This document shows, piece after piece, positions 19,244 through 27,650 of a DNA stretch of 64,000 bases. Position 1 is the stretch's first letter. Every line of letters begins with the position of its first letter. The notes under the pieces are model-generated. The model did not search any database, was not told the DNA's origin, and saw nothing but the letters and a program-made list of their open reading frames with translations. Made by a program: the position numbers and the translations under genes. The DNA comes from Planctomycetota bacterium (lineage in GTDB: Bacteria > Planctomycetota > Planctomycetia > Pirellulales > Pirellulaceae), in NCBI GenBank assembly GCA_963204915.1, contig CAUJHS010000022.1:620001-684000 (forward strand), in the 5' to 3' direction.

Positions 19244-20044
19244 TTAGGGCGCCACGGGTTGCTGGTCGAGCGCCGCCGAGGGCGCATGGCACTGATTGCA
19301 GTTCTGCCGATAGGGATGCCGCGTTTGAATGGCGTTCTTGCCCGAGGGACCGTGACAGCTCAAGCAATCGGTGCGCATCCAGGTGGTGTGGGGAATCATC
19401 GGAGGCGCCGTACGGGTGGCGCGCTCGCCGTGCAGCGGAGCCTCCAAGCCGACGAACTCATTTTCCCCCATTAAATTCGGCAACGTTTCGCGCGGCGGGC
19501 CGCCGTTGGCGGATCCCTCAACGTGGCACTGGGTGCAGTTGCTCATTCGGTCGTGGCAAATTTTCGACGCATGACGATCGCCGATCTTGGTTCCCTCGCC
19601 GTGGCATTTGAGGCAGCTCACACTGTCGATCTGCGTAATCTTGTGCGGCACCACCGGCGGCGCTCCGTCGAAGGCGCGGCGCTCCGCCCGTTCGTCTAGT
19701 GCTTGCCGCTTTTCTTCCTCGGTGTACTTGGGAAACTTCTTGCGCGAAGTGATTTTCTCGGGCGGCGGTAGTCCCTCCAGCGAAGGACGGAAGTCGCGGT
19801 TCGGGCCGAGGTTCGTCTCGCCCAGCTCCTCATAACTGACCGCCCGGGGAGCGTCGCTTGTCGACGCTTCTTCGGTTTGTTCCGGAGGCGACACATACTG
19901 CTTCGCTTGCGGCTCGCGCGCCGAAACATCATGCGGCGGCGCATGACGCATTCCGGAAAAATAGCCGGTAATGGCCGCGGCGAACACAATCACCAGCAGC
20001 ACTTTGAAGCCTTGACCGTAAGCCTTGGAGGTTTCATGGTTCAT
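19244..20044 (-). CDS. NapB-like cytochrome c with four hemes (duplicated NapB module)
   Basis: 266 residues; start at 20044 with one N-terminal membrane anchor (residues about 13-31). Four CxxCH heme motifs are present: CLKCH (144-148), CTQCH (170-174), CLSCH (227-231) and CNQCH (249-253). Each pair is preceded by the NapB signature PP(V/M)(V/I)PH (APPVVPH at 128, APPMIPH at 213). Canonical NapB is a small diheme partner of NapA with one such unit, so this protein reads as two NapB modules in one chain. It would pass electrons to NapA in the periplasm, tethered to the membrane. It lies 84 bases after napA. Confidence 0.85.
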   Translation of the reverse strand: MNHETSKAYGQGFKVLLVIVFAAAITGYFSGMRHAPPHDVSAREPQAKQYVSPPEQTEEASTSDAPRAVSYEELGETNLGPNRDFRPSLEGLPPPEKITSRKKFPKYTEEEKRQALDERAERRAFDGAPPVVPHKITQIDSVSCLKCHGEGTKIGDRHASKICHDRMSNCTQCHVEGSANGGPPRETLPNLMGENEFVGLEAPLHGERATRTAPPMIPHTTWMRTDCLSCHGPSGKNAIQTRHPYRQNCNQCHAPSAALDQQPVAP

Positions 20045-20128
20045 GGGTAAGGCCCTTCGCTTGGCGCCCTGCATGGCGCTTCGCCAGGAGGCAGGAATCG
20101 TTCGAGGTTTTCCGACACCGGTCAGGCG

Positions 20129-22564
20129 TCAGGTTTTTTGGGCGGTTTGGGTGTGGGATATCTTGCGGATCGCAGCGGCGCACTTTTTGTAATCCGGCTG
20201 TTTCGAGTGCGGATCAATTGCCGCCAAAGTCAATTCGTTCACCAACAACCGTTCGTCGAAGAACGGCACAAACACGGTTCCGCGCGGCGGTCGCCCGCGG
20301 CCGTCGATCCAGACCGGCAGTTCGAGCTCGCCCCGGCGCGTCGTCAAAAGTACGATTTCGCCGTTGCTCAGCGCGAGTTTCCGAGCGTCATCGCGGTTCA
20401 TTTCGACATAAGCTTGCGGCATGGCCCGCTTCAGCGGCGGCGTGCGCATCGTCATCGTGCCGGTATGCCAATGCTCCAGCACACGGCCGGTGCAAAGCCA
20501 GAAGGGATACTCGCTGTCGGGCGATTCTTCGGGCGGCTCCCAAGGGCAGAACCAGATCAGCGCACGGTTGTCTTCTGTCACCGAGTGGTAGAACTTAACG
20601 CCTTCCTCTTTGGTCACAAACGGATCGTACTCCGCTACAAAACGGAATTTCGTCTCCTGCCAAACTCCGTTTTCTTTTTCCACCACGGGCCAACGCAAAC
20701 CGCGTGCTTGCACCAGTTCGTCGTACGGAGCGACGTTCTTGTGTTTCAAATGCGTAAAGGGGCGATACTCCTCATATAACGCCCGATCGACATTCACGTC
20801 GTAGTAATGCTCCCAATCCCAGACCGGAACTTCCTCGCCAGCGTCATTGGTCACCTGAAACAGGAACTTGCCGTCTTTGTCCTTCATGCCGGGGTGGCCT
20901 AAATCGTACAGACGACGCGCCAGCGCGATGGTCATCCAGGTGTCGTCGCGCGCCTCGCCCGGCGGCTTCACCATTTTGAACCACTGCTGCGTGCGACGCT
21001 CGGAGTTGCCATAGATGCCGTTTTTCTCGACCCACAACGCCGCAGGCAGCACCAGGTCGGCCAGCGCCGTGGTGGCCGTCGGATACACGTCCGACACGAT
21101 GAGGAACTTGTCCTTCAGTTTCTCTTTCGCCTGGAGCAAGCGGTGCACGTCGGGCAGTGTTTGGCCGGGATTGGTGACCTGTACGAATACGGTGGTGATG
21201 TCGCCCCCTTCGTCGGTCGGCGTGCAGAACTTCTCAAACATCTGCACCGTGTGATAGCCCGGCTCGGCCTTGATGCGACCCTCCGGCAAATTCCACCTTT
21301 GCTCGCAATCGCGGCGATGCTCCTCTTTCGCTACCAAGCGTCCCCCGGGAAGCAAATGGCACAACGTGCCGACTTCCCGCGCCGTGCCGCATGCGGAAGG
21401 CTGGCCGGTCAAGCTCGTGGGGGCGTCGCCCGGTTTTCCAAAATGTCCCGAAAGGAGATGGACGCCATGCACCAGCCGGTTAATCGCTGTACCACGAGTA
21501 TGCTGATTCATGCCCATGCACCACACGCTGGTGATGCGCACATCGCGCCGGCCAAACAGATCGCCCAACAAGCGGATCTTTTCGGCAGGCACTCCGGAAA
21601 CTTCCTCCACATACTCCGGCGTGTACTGCGCGACTTTCTGCTTGTATTGGTCAAAGTCGATCGCCTGACCGTTGAGGGTGGTCGGCTCGGTGTCGGTGCG
21701 GAAGTTGCAGAACTTCGCAACGAAGTCCTTGTCGTACGTCCCGTTCTTGATCAATAAGTGGGCAATGCCGTTGGCGATGGCCAGGTCGCCGTGCGGCTTC
21801 ATTTCCAGATAGTGCTGGCAATACTGCGTGGTGCGGGTGCGGCGCGTGCCAATGTCGATCAGCATAACGTCGTCGCCGCGAATCCGCCGGTCGATCACGC
21901 GCGAGAACAGCACAGGATGCATCTCGGCCGGGTTGTTCCCCCACATGATGAGCACGTTGCACTCGTCCAAGTCTTCGTAACATCCGGCCGGCTCATCGAC
22001 GCCGTAGGTGGAAAGGAAACCCGTCACCGCCGAGGCCATGCACAACCTGGCGTTCGGCTCAATGTGGTTACTCGATAGCCCCGCCTTCATCAATTTTTGG
22101 GCCGCGTACCCTTCGGGAATGGTCCATTGCCCCGAGCCGTAAAAGGCAAACCCGGCGGGGTTGTCCATCACGCGTTTGGCCATAATGTCGAGCGCTTCGT
22201 CCCAGGAGATTGGCTCCAGCACGCCCCGTTTACGCAACATCGGTTGCTTCAAACGGTCTTTTCCGTAAAGGATCATCCCCACGTGATAGCCCTTGACGCA
22301 CAAGAGGCCCTTATTCACATCGGCCAGTTGATCGCCGGCGATGGCGACCACGCGACCGTCGCGCACGCCGACCTGGACATGGCACCCAGTCCCGCAAAAG
22401 CGGCACGGCGCCTTGTTCCAGGTCACGTCCAAGTCGGGCAACGGCTCGGTTTCGCGCAGGGCGTCGTCATCGGGCAGCCCCGCCTGAGCGTGAGCCAGCG
22501 CCGTAGCGGCGGCCAAGGCCGACATTTTCAGAAAATTGCGGCGATCGAGATCGTGAGGTCGCAT
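20129..22564 (-). CDS. napA: Periplasmic nitrate reductase catalytic subunit NapA
   Basis: 811 residues. NapA reduces nitrate to nitrite in the periplasm with a Mo-bis-MGD cofactor. A Tat signal (DRRNFLKMS, twin Arg 8-9) precedes the [4Fe-4S] ligands Cys54, Cys57, Cys61 and Cys89. The Mo ligand Cys175 lies in RLCMASAV, the hallmark that separates NapA from formate dehydrogenases (selenocysteine or Cys in another context) and from NarG (Asp). Length fits the family. It sits between napD and the napB-like gene in a leftward unit. No strong Shine-Dalgarno is seen before the ATG, so translation may depend on context from napD 97 bases upstream. Confidence 0.96.
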   Translation of the reverse strand: MRPHDLDRRNFLKMSALAAATALAHAQAGLPDDDALRETEPLPDLDVTWNKAPCRFCGTGCHVQVGVRDGRVVAIAGDQLADVNKGLLCVKGYHVGMILYGKDRLKQPMLRKRGVLEPISWDEALDIMAKRVMDNPAGFAFYGSGQWTIPEGYAAQKLMKAGLSSNHIEPNARLCMASAVTGFLSTYGVDEPAGCYEDLDECNVLIMWGNNPAEMHPVLFSRVIDRRIRGDDVMLIDIGTRRTRTTQYCQHYLEMKPHGDLAIANGIAHLLIKNGTYDKDFVAKFCNFRTDTEPTTLNGQAIDFDQYKQKVAQYTPEYVEEVSGVPAEKIRLLGDLFGRRDVRITSVWCMGMNQHTRGTAINRLVHGVHLLSGHFGKPGDAPTSLTGQPSACGTAREVGTLCHLLPGGRLVAKEEHRRDCEQRWNLPEGRIKAEPGYHTVQMFEKFCTPTDEGGDITTVFVQVTNPGQTLPDVHRLLQAKEKLKDKFLIVSDVYPTATTALADLVLPAALWVEKNGIYGNSERRTQQWFKMVKPPGEARDDTWMTIALARRLYDLGHPGMKDKDGKFLFQVTNDAGEEVPVWDWEHYYDVNVDRALYEEYRPFTHLKHKNVAPYDELVQARGLRWPVVEKENGVWQETKFRFVAEYDPFVTKEEGVKFYHSVTEDNRALIWFCPWEPPEESPDSEYPFWLCTGRVLEHWHTGTMTMRTPPLKRAMPQAYVEMNRDDARKLALSNGEIVLLTTRRGELELPVWIDGRGRPPRGTVFVPFFDERLLVNELTLAAIDPHSKQPDYKKCAAAIRKISHTQTAQKT

Positions 22565-22661
22565 AAAAGGATGACTTTAGGAAGGACCAACGTCGTTGTG
22601 CAGTTGAATGTATCCTGTTCCCGCGGCTCCACTACCAAACCGCGGCCGTATCGCGTCAACC

Positions 22662-22898
22662 TTACTCATCAAGGAACCCGACAAACGCCACGTCGACATG
22701 CGCCACGCCAGGCAGCGAATGCAGCCAATCGTGCGCCTGCCGGGCGGCGGCGTCATCTTCGGCTTCCAAAACCAAGGGCAGGCGGTCGCCGCACGGTTCA
22801 CCACACGTAAAGCGCGCGTCGGCCTGCACTCGGCGCATGACTTCGGCGCCGCACTCTATAGGGCGTTGAATTGTCACGACTAATCCGCTGATAGGCAT
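22662..22898 (-). CDS. napD: NapD, chaperone for NapA
   Basis: 78 residues from the ATG at 22898. NapD is a small cytoplasmic ferredoxin-fold chaperone that binds the NapA Tat signal peptide and controls export. The N-terminal strand ISGLVVTIQRP and the C-terminal HVDVAFVGFLDE match the family well, and the length is slightly below the usual 85-90. It is the first gene of the leftward nap unit, 97 bases before napA. The frame can be extended 16 residues upstream, but NapD proteins start at this MxISxLVV motif. Confidence 0.85.
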   Translation of the reverse strand: MPISGLVVTIQRPIECGAEVMRRVQADARFTCGEPCGDRLPLVLEAEDDAAARQAHDWLHSLPGVAHVDVAFVGFLDE

Positions 22899-22977
22899 GG
22901 GGAACACGCTCGTCAATGCGGGCGAAAGAAACGTAAGTGTCGCCACTAGGAATATAACAACTATTCGGCGGAATTCT

Positions 22978-23043
22978 AGATATGAATATCTTTTATTCTT
23001 GAATTTTCTGGCGAGGGACGATATGTTTACATGGGTTGACCCA
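22978..23043. promoter_or_regulatory. Divergent nap control region with promoter and two palindromes
   Basis: The region between napD and the tetraheme cytochrome gene is AT-rich. A sigma70-like promoter faces right: TTGAAT (22999-23004), 17-base spacer, TATGTT (23022-23027). A 6-2-6 palindrome AGATATGAATATCT (22978-22991) lies just upstream of the -35, and a 5-2-5 palindrome TGGGTTGACCCA (23032-23043) overlaps the predicted start of transcription. They could be activator and repressor sites, with the Rrf2-type regulator at 26347 as one candidate ligand. On the left-facing strand only a -10-like TATATT (22951-22956) is seen. Confidence 0.45.
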
Positions 23044-23072
23044 ATTTCGGTGATCTTCAGGAATGTGTTCCC

Positions 23073-23732
23073 ATGGCCTCGGAAATTCGTAAACTATTGC
23101 CTGCCATGGCTTTAATTATCGTATCAGCAGTTGCCGCTTGGGGCATTTCCGCCGCAATGCGCAACCGTTCCGCACCCGCCCAAGAGGATCAATTCAGTGG
23201 ACAGTTAGGCGACGCCGCGGCGAAAAATGACGGAAACCTGCAGAAAAAGTTTCCCGTGATTATCCGCCACCCAGAGGGTCCGCCTATCGTCGATAGCGGC
23301 ATGCTCGATTTCCATGGCCAGAGCGTGATGATCGCCTGTTCGACGTGTCACGCCACCCAGCCCCCCAATACGCAAACACGCACCACCGCCGACCTGGACC
23401 AATTCCATAAAGGACTGCACGTTGCGCACGGCAACCTTTCGTGCCTGTCTTGCCATAACCAAAACGACTATGACTCCTTGCGACTGGCTGACGGGACGCG
23501 ATTGGAGTTCCGCGATGTGATGCAGCTTTGCGCCCAATGTCACGGCCCGCAGGCGCGAGACTACCAGAACGGCGCTCACGGCGGGATGACCGGACATTGG
23601 GACCTGTCGCGCGGTCCTCGGCAGCGCAACAACTGCATCGACTGCCACGACCCCCATGTTCCCGCCTATCCCACGGTACGCCCGGTGTTTCCTCCGATCG
23701 ATCGATTTCCCGCCGCAGGTGCGGCGCATTAA
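23073..23732 (+). CDS. Tetraheme cytochrome c, probable electron carrier to Nap
   Basis: 219 residues from ATG 23073 with AGGA about 11 bases upstream. A single N-terminal hydrophobic segment (about 8-28) could be a signal or anchor. Four heme motifs: CSTCH (89-93), CLSCH (124-128), CAQCH (153-157) and CIDCH (188-192), with several extra His that may be distal ligands (HKGLHVAHG). It is not NapC/NrfH in layout; the role resembles the tetraheme NapM of Desulfovibrio nap loci, by position rather than by proven homology. It heads the rightward unit with the NrfC- and NrfD-type genes and probably carries electrons from their complex to the NapB-like cytochrome. Confidence 0.85.
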   Translation: MASEIRKLLPAMALIIVSAVAAWGISAAMRNRSAPAQEDQFSGQLGDAAAKNDGNLQKKFPVIIRHPEGPPIVDSGMLDFHGQSVMIACSTCHATQPPNTQTRTTADLDQFHKGLHVAHGNLSCLSCHNQNDYDSLRLADGTRLEFRDVMQLCAQCHGPQARDYQNGAHGGMTGHWDLSRGPRQRNNCIDCHDPHVPAYPTVRPVFPPIDRFPAAGAAH

Positions 23733-23825
23733 GAGTTCGATTCCGCAGCAAACCGCAGGAAGGCGCCTGCGGCGAAGCGGCCTGAGTTTGAATCCATCAC
23801 CCTGCCCTGACCAACAAACTGCGCG

Positions 23826-24764
23826 ATGAGCGACTCAACCCCCACGCAACTCCCGGTGCTCAACAACGCCTGTTCGCGGCGCACGGCGCTCAAGGCGATC
23901 GGCGCCACGCTTGGCGCCGCCGCCTTCGCCCGGGCATTGGCGCCGCTCACCGAGTGGACGGCCGATTTATCCGTCGATGAGTTCCTGCAGAAGCATTACA
24001 TGGAGCTTTCGCCCGAAGAATTAAAGGCCGTCTTCGTCCGCCTCGAGGAAGAAACCAAGCAGGACTACGGCGCCGACGTCACAATCGCCGATCCGCGTCC
24101 GCTGCCGGGAGTGAAGTTCGGCTATGCGCTCAACCTTTCGATTTGCATTGGCTGCCGCAAATGCGCCGAGGCGTGCCACCAGGAAAACAACCATGATCGG
24201 CCGTCAGGCAATTCGTATATTCGCGTGCTCGAAATGGCGAAAGGCTCGATCGACTTGGAGCAAGGCAACGTCGATTACGATCACCCGGTTCCGCATGAAG
24301 ACAAGTTCTACATGCCCGTGCAGTGCCAACAGTGCGACAATCCGCCCTGCGTACATGTGTGCCCTGTCGAGGCGACGTGGAAGGAAGAAGACGGCATCGT
24401 CGTGGTCGATTACAACTGGTGCATCGGCTGCCGGTATTGTGAGGCGGCGTGCCCTTACCACGCCCGGCGCTTCAACTGGGTCAAGCCGCAAGTGCCGACG
24501 GAAGAAATCAACCCCGACCAAGGATACCTATCGAACCGGATTCGCCCTCAAGGCGTGATTGAAAAGTGCACGTACTGCCTGCACCGCACGCGCGAAGGAC
24601 GCATGCCCGCATGTCTGGAAGCGTGCCCCACGGGGGCGCGCGTGTTTGGGAACTTGCTTGACCCGGACTCGGAAATTCGCTGGGTGTTGGCGAACAAGCG
24701 AGTGTTTGTGTTGAAGGAGGAACTCGGCACGCGTCCCTCGTTCTTTTACTTTTTTGATGTGTAG
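23826..24764 (+). CDS. NrfC/PsrB-type four-cluster ferredoxin subunit
   Basis: 312 residues. A Tat-like N-terminus (SRRTALKAIGATLG) suggests export. Four cysteine groups for [4Fe-4S] clusters follow: CIGCRKCAEACH, CQQCDNPPCVHVCP, CIGCRYCEAACP and CTYCLHRTREG...CLEACP. This is the arrangement of PsrB, DmsB and NrfC electron-transfer subunits. It would take electrons from the NrfD-type subunit encoded 73 bases downstream and pass them to the tetraheme cytochrome encoded upstream. About 80 residues between the signal and the first cluster are an unusual acidic insertion with no known motif. No catalytic molybdoenzyme lies in the same unit; NapA is divergently encoded. Confidence 0.92.
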   Translation: MSDSTPTQLPVLNNACSRRTALKAIGATLGAAAFARALAPLTEWTADLSVDEFLQKHYMELSPEELKAVFVRLEEETKQDYGADVTIADPRPLPGVKFGYALNLSICIGCRKCAEACHQENNHDRPSGNSYIRVLEMAKGSIDLEQGNVDYDHPVPHEDKFYMPVQCQQCDNPPCVHVCPVEATWKEEDGIVVVDYNWCIGCRYCEAACPYHARRFNWVKPQVPTEEINPDQGYLSNRIRPQGVIEKCTYCLHRTREGRMPACLEACPTGARVFGNLLDPDSEIRWVLANKRVFVLKEELGTRPSFFYFFDV

Positions 24765-24837
24765 ACAGCGCCGCTTGCATTGATTCACGCCAAACTCCCC
24801 CTACACGCGACACAATCCATCACGGCACGGGAATCCC

Positions 24838-26106
24838 ATGAGCGTCATCTCCGCTGAACCCGAAGCGGCGCCCACCGCCGAACGACCTCAACACTGGGTC
24901 AGTTATCCGTACTTTCTGTGGCGTAGCATCGTCCTGGCCACCGATGGCTCGCTGATGTTCTACGCCTGGATGACCATGCTCACCGCCGTCGCCCTGGTTG
25001 GCGCGAATGCTTGGGCGCATCAAGTCGTCGAGGGGATGGGCGTAACCCACATGAGCGACCATGTGTCGTGGGGATTGTACATCGCCAACTTCACCTTCGC
25101 GGTAGGACTGGCGGCAGGCGGCGTGATGATGGTCATTCCCGCCTACCTTTACCATGATGAAGACATGCATAAGGTGGTCATCGTGGGCGAGTTGTTGGCC
25201 ATCGCGGCGATTGTGATGTGCCTGATGTTCGTGGTGGCCGACCTGGGGCGTCCGGACCGTTTTTGGCACATGATTCCCGGCATCGGACGATTCAACTGGC
25301 CGGTGTCGATGCTCACCTGGGACGTGATTGTGCTCAACGTCTATTTACTGCTGAACCTGCACATTTGCGGGTACTTGCTGTATATGCGCTTTCTGGGGCG
25401 TCAGCCCAGCGCCCGGTGGTATGTGCCGTTTGTGTTTTTGTCGATCTTTTGGGCGATCAGCATTCATACGGTCACGGCGTTTTTGTATTGCGGGCTGGGA
25501 GGGCGCCCGTTTTGGAACTCGGCGTTATTGGCGCCGCGGTTTTTGGCTTCGGCGTTTGTCTCGGGTCCGGCGTTTATCATCGTTACGCTGTTGGCCATTC
25601 GGCGGCTCACCGCGTTCGAGATTTCGGAAGCTCCCATTCGGACGCTCATCGCAATTGTGCGCGTCACGATTTTGGTGAACCTGCTGATGTTGGCGTCCGA
25701 GCTGTTCACGGCGTTTTATACCGGCGGAGCGCACGCCACCTCGGCCGAGTACCTGTTCTTTGGACTGCACGGAGCCGACGGTTTAGTTCCCTGGACGTGG
25801 ACCTCCATCGTCTTTAACGTGCTGGCGACGGCCGGTTTTTTGTACCCTAACGTTGTCCGCAACTTACCCTTGTTGGTGGTGTCGTGTGCGTTGGCGTTTT
25901 GCGGCATTTGGATTGAAAAGGGCATGGGCTTGATTGTTCCCGGCTTCATCCCCAGTACGTTGCATGAATTGATCGAATACAGCCCCAGCCTGGTCGAATG
26001 GAAGATCACGGCGGGGGTGTGGGCGTTTGGACTGTTGGTCTTCACGGCGGCGTTGAAGATCGCGCTTCCCGTGCTCACCGGCGAAGCGCGCGAGAAAATC
26101 GTGTAA
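24838..26106 (+). CDS. NrfD/PsrC-type integral membrane quinol dehydrogenase subunit
   Basis: 422 residues, strongly hydrophobic with about 9-10 membrane helices, typical for the NrfD/PsrC family. These proteins oxidise menaquinol in the membrane and hand electrons to a four-cluster ferredoxin. The conserved pairing with the preceding NrfC-type gene supports this role. The protein has the family's motif-like GRPDRFWHM after the third helix. An inverted repeat CGTTTCCC/GGGAAACG directly follows the stop codon. Confidence 0.92.
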   Translation: MSVISAEPEAAPTAERPQHWVSYPYFLWRSIVLATDGSLMFYAWMTMLTAVALVGANAWAHQVVEGMGVTHMSDHVSWGLYIANFTFAVGLAAGGVMMVIPAYLYHDEDMHKVVIVGELLAIAAIVMCLMFVVADLGRPDRFWHMIPGIGRFNWPVSMLTWDVIVLNVYLLLNLHICGYLLYMRFLGRQPSARWYVPFVFLSIFWAISIHTVTAFLYCGLGGRPFWNSALLAPRFLASAFVSGPAFIIVTLLAIRRLTAFEISEAPIRTLIAIVRVTILVNLLMLASELFTAFYTGGAHATSAEYLFFGLHGADGLVPWTWTSIVFNVLATAGFLYPNVVRNLPLLVVSCALAFCGIWIEKGMGLIVPGFIPSTLHELIEYSPSLVEWKITAGVWAFGLLVFTAALKIALPVLTGEAREKIV

Positions 26107-26107
26107 T

Positions 26108-26126
26108 CGTTTCCCGTCGGGAAACG
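26108..26126 (+). terminator. Terminator-like hairpin after the NrfD-type gene
   Basis: CGTTTCCC (26108-26115) and GGGAAACG (26119-26126) form an 8-bp perfect stem with a 3-base loop, starting 2 bases after the stop codon. No T-run follows, so termination may be partial and the regulator gene at 26347 may still be read through. Confidence 0.45.
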
Positions 26127-26346
26127 CTTCGGCGGTCGTCAATCCGGCGTTTCAAGGTCGGATTCCGTTAGGGTAGAGTACGTAACGACGTGGCGAGTCC
26201 TGCCAACTCAAACCTGACGACGCGAGCCCACCTGCTCCCGTACGACGCGTTCCCTTCCACGCGGAGCCATCGTCATGAGTTCGTCCACCACGTCCCGCCT
26301 CGAAGTTCCAACAAAACAAACTAAGACCCATCGCGGGGAAAAACCA

Positions 26347-26781
26347 ATGATTTCGCAAACTTTGGAATACGCCTTGCGCGCCGCGGTTTCGCTCGCGCAT
26401 CACCACGGAGAGCCGCGCACCTCGGAGCAGTTGGCCAAAGACACCCAGGTTCCGGGCATGTATCTGTCGAAGATCATGCAGGGAATGGTGCGCGCCGGAC
26501 TGATCAACTCACAGCGCGGTCCTGGCGGCGGCTTCACACTCGTGCGCGCGCCGGAGCAAATCACCATCTGGGATGTCGTGCAGGCCGTTGACCCCGTGAT
26601 GCGGATTCGCGAATGCCCGCTGAAGCTGGCTTCGCACGGGACCAATCTTTGCCCGCTGCATCGCAAACTGGACGACGCCATCGCCACGGTCGAAGCGGTC
26701 TTCCGCACCACGTACCTGGCCGAACTGGCGACCACGAATCAAGGCGTGAAACCGCTCTGCGAGGCGCCCGCCGAAGGTTAA
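26347..26781 (+). CDS. Rrf2-family transcriptional regulator with altered cysteine set
   Basis: 144 residues from ATG 26347. The N-terminal winged helix (residues 1-80) contains the Rrf2 recognition region YLSKIMQGMVRAG followed by RGPGGGF. In IscR and NsrR three Cys at spacing 6 and 6 bind an Fe-S cluster. Here Cys90 and Cys102 keep the outer spacing of 12, but the middle position is occupied by Ser96/His97; a third Cys (138) is near the C-terminus. Gene position after the NrfCD pair suggests it controls the nap locus, perhaps sensing NO, redox or iron. The site and ligand are inference. The 240 bases before it, past the hairpin, hold nothing else recognisable. Confidence 0.9.
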   Translation: MISQTLEYALRAAVSLAHHHGEPRTSEQLAKDTQVPGMYLSKIMQGMVRAGLINSQRGPGGGFTLVRAPEQITIWDVVQAVDPVMRIRECPLKLASHGTNLCPLHRKLDDAIATVEAVFRTTYLAELATTNQGVKPLCEAPAEG

Positions 26782-26815
26782 GCTTTGCGCAGGAGAAAAA
26801 CCCTCCCGCGCCGCG

Positions 26816-27295
26816 TTATTCGTCGTCAAAGCGAATGTCGAGAATTTCGAAGTTCAGATTCCCCCGCGGGACGGGAATGGCTACTTTGTCGCCCACCTTT
26901 TTCCCAATTAACCCTTGTCCGAGCGGGCTGGTCGCCAAGTAACGGCCCCGGTCGTAGTCTTCATCGCCCGAGCCGACGAGCGTAATGTCTTCCTCTTCCT
27001 CAAGGTCGAGGTCCATCACGCGCACGGTGGCGCCAATGCGCACCTGATCGCGCGGCAGTGTCGCAGGGTCAAAAATTTCGGCCCGCGACAATTCGCTTTT
27101 GCGCTGATTGATTTTGGCCTGAAGCTGCCCCTGGGCTTCGCGCTGCGCATGATATTCGGCGTTCTCTTTAAGATCGCCTTCGGCTCGCGCGTCGGCAATC
27201 TTTTCAGCGATTTCCGCCATTTGCACTTCCATGCGCTTCACTTCTTCCAGCTTCCGGTTGTACGCCTCGCGGGTCATGTAAACGCGATCGGACAT
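26816..27295 (-). CDS. greA: Transcription elongation factor GreA
   Basis: 159 residues, the normal length. GreA enters the RNA polymerase secondary channel and stimulates cleavage of backtracked RNA. The N-terminal coiled coil (about 1-75) bears the conserved acidic tip in ARAEGDLKENAEY, and the C-terminal FKBP-like domain ends with the family pattern SPLGQGLIGKKVGD and VPRG. It is convergent with the Rrf2 gene (34 bases between stops) and stands alone. Confidence 0.96.
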   Translation of the reverse strand: MSDRVYMTREAYNRKLEEVKRMEVQMAEIAEKIADARAEGDLKENAEYHAQREAQGQLQAKINQRKSELSRAEIFDPATLPRDQVRIGATVRVMDLDLEEEEDITLVGSGDEDYDRGRYLATSPLGQGLIGKKVGDKVAIPVPRGNLNFEILDIRFDDE

Positions 27296-27650
27296 CGTCG
27301 TTCGCTCCGAGCTAAGTCCACAAAAAAAGACGAGCCGCCTCGGCCTGTAGGTCGAACGAGGCAGCCGCCTTGAACCATCCCTAAATGTCTACTCGATCAA
27401 TCCGTAGAGGAGTTCGGCCTTTGGGAATCCTGCCGGCGGCAAGACGGCCTTCCGGCGCCCCCGCGAACCGCGGGAGATCGAACGTTTCCCCATTGTGTGC
27501 AATGCCCTGCACGCTGTAAAGGTGAGGAATCGCTCTCCCGTCGCCAGATTGTACGCCAGACCGATCCGTCAGCCAACGGCTGCGAGTCGGTTCGGCGTGG
27601 GTTACATTGAAGCTGGATTTCACCCCACTTTCTCCTCGGTCGCCTCGTTC
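27296..27650. other. Intergenic region between greA and methyltransferase
   Basis: 355 bases between divergent genes. It contains an A-run (27331-27338) and a short inverted repeat GCCTCG/CGAGGC near 27337-27361, but no gene with convincing signals. A leftward open frame (27381-27755) overlaps the methyltransferase start and is treated as spurious. Confidence 0.45.
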
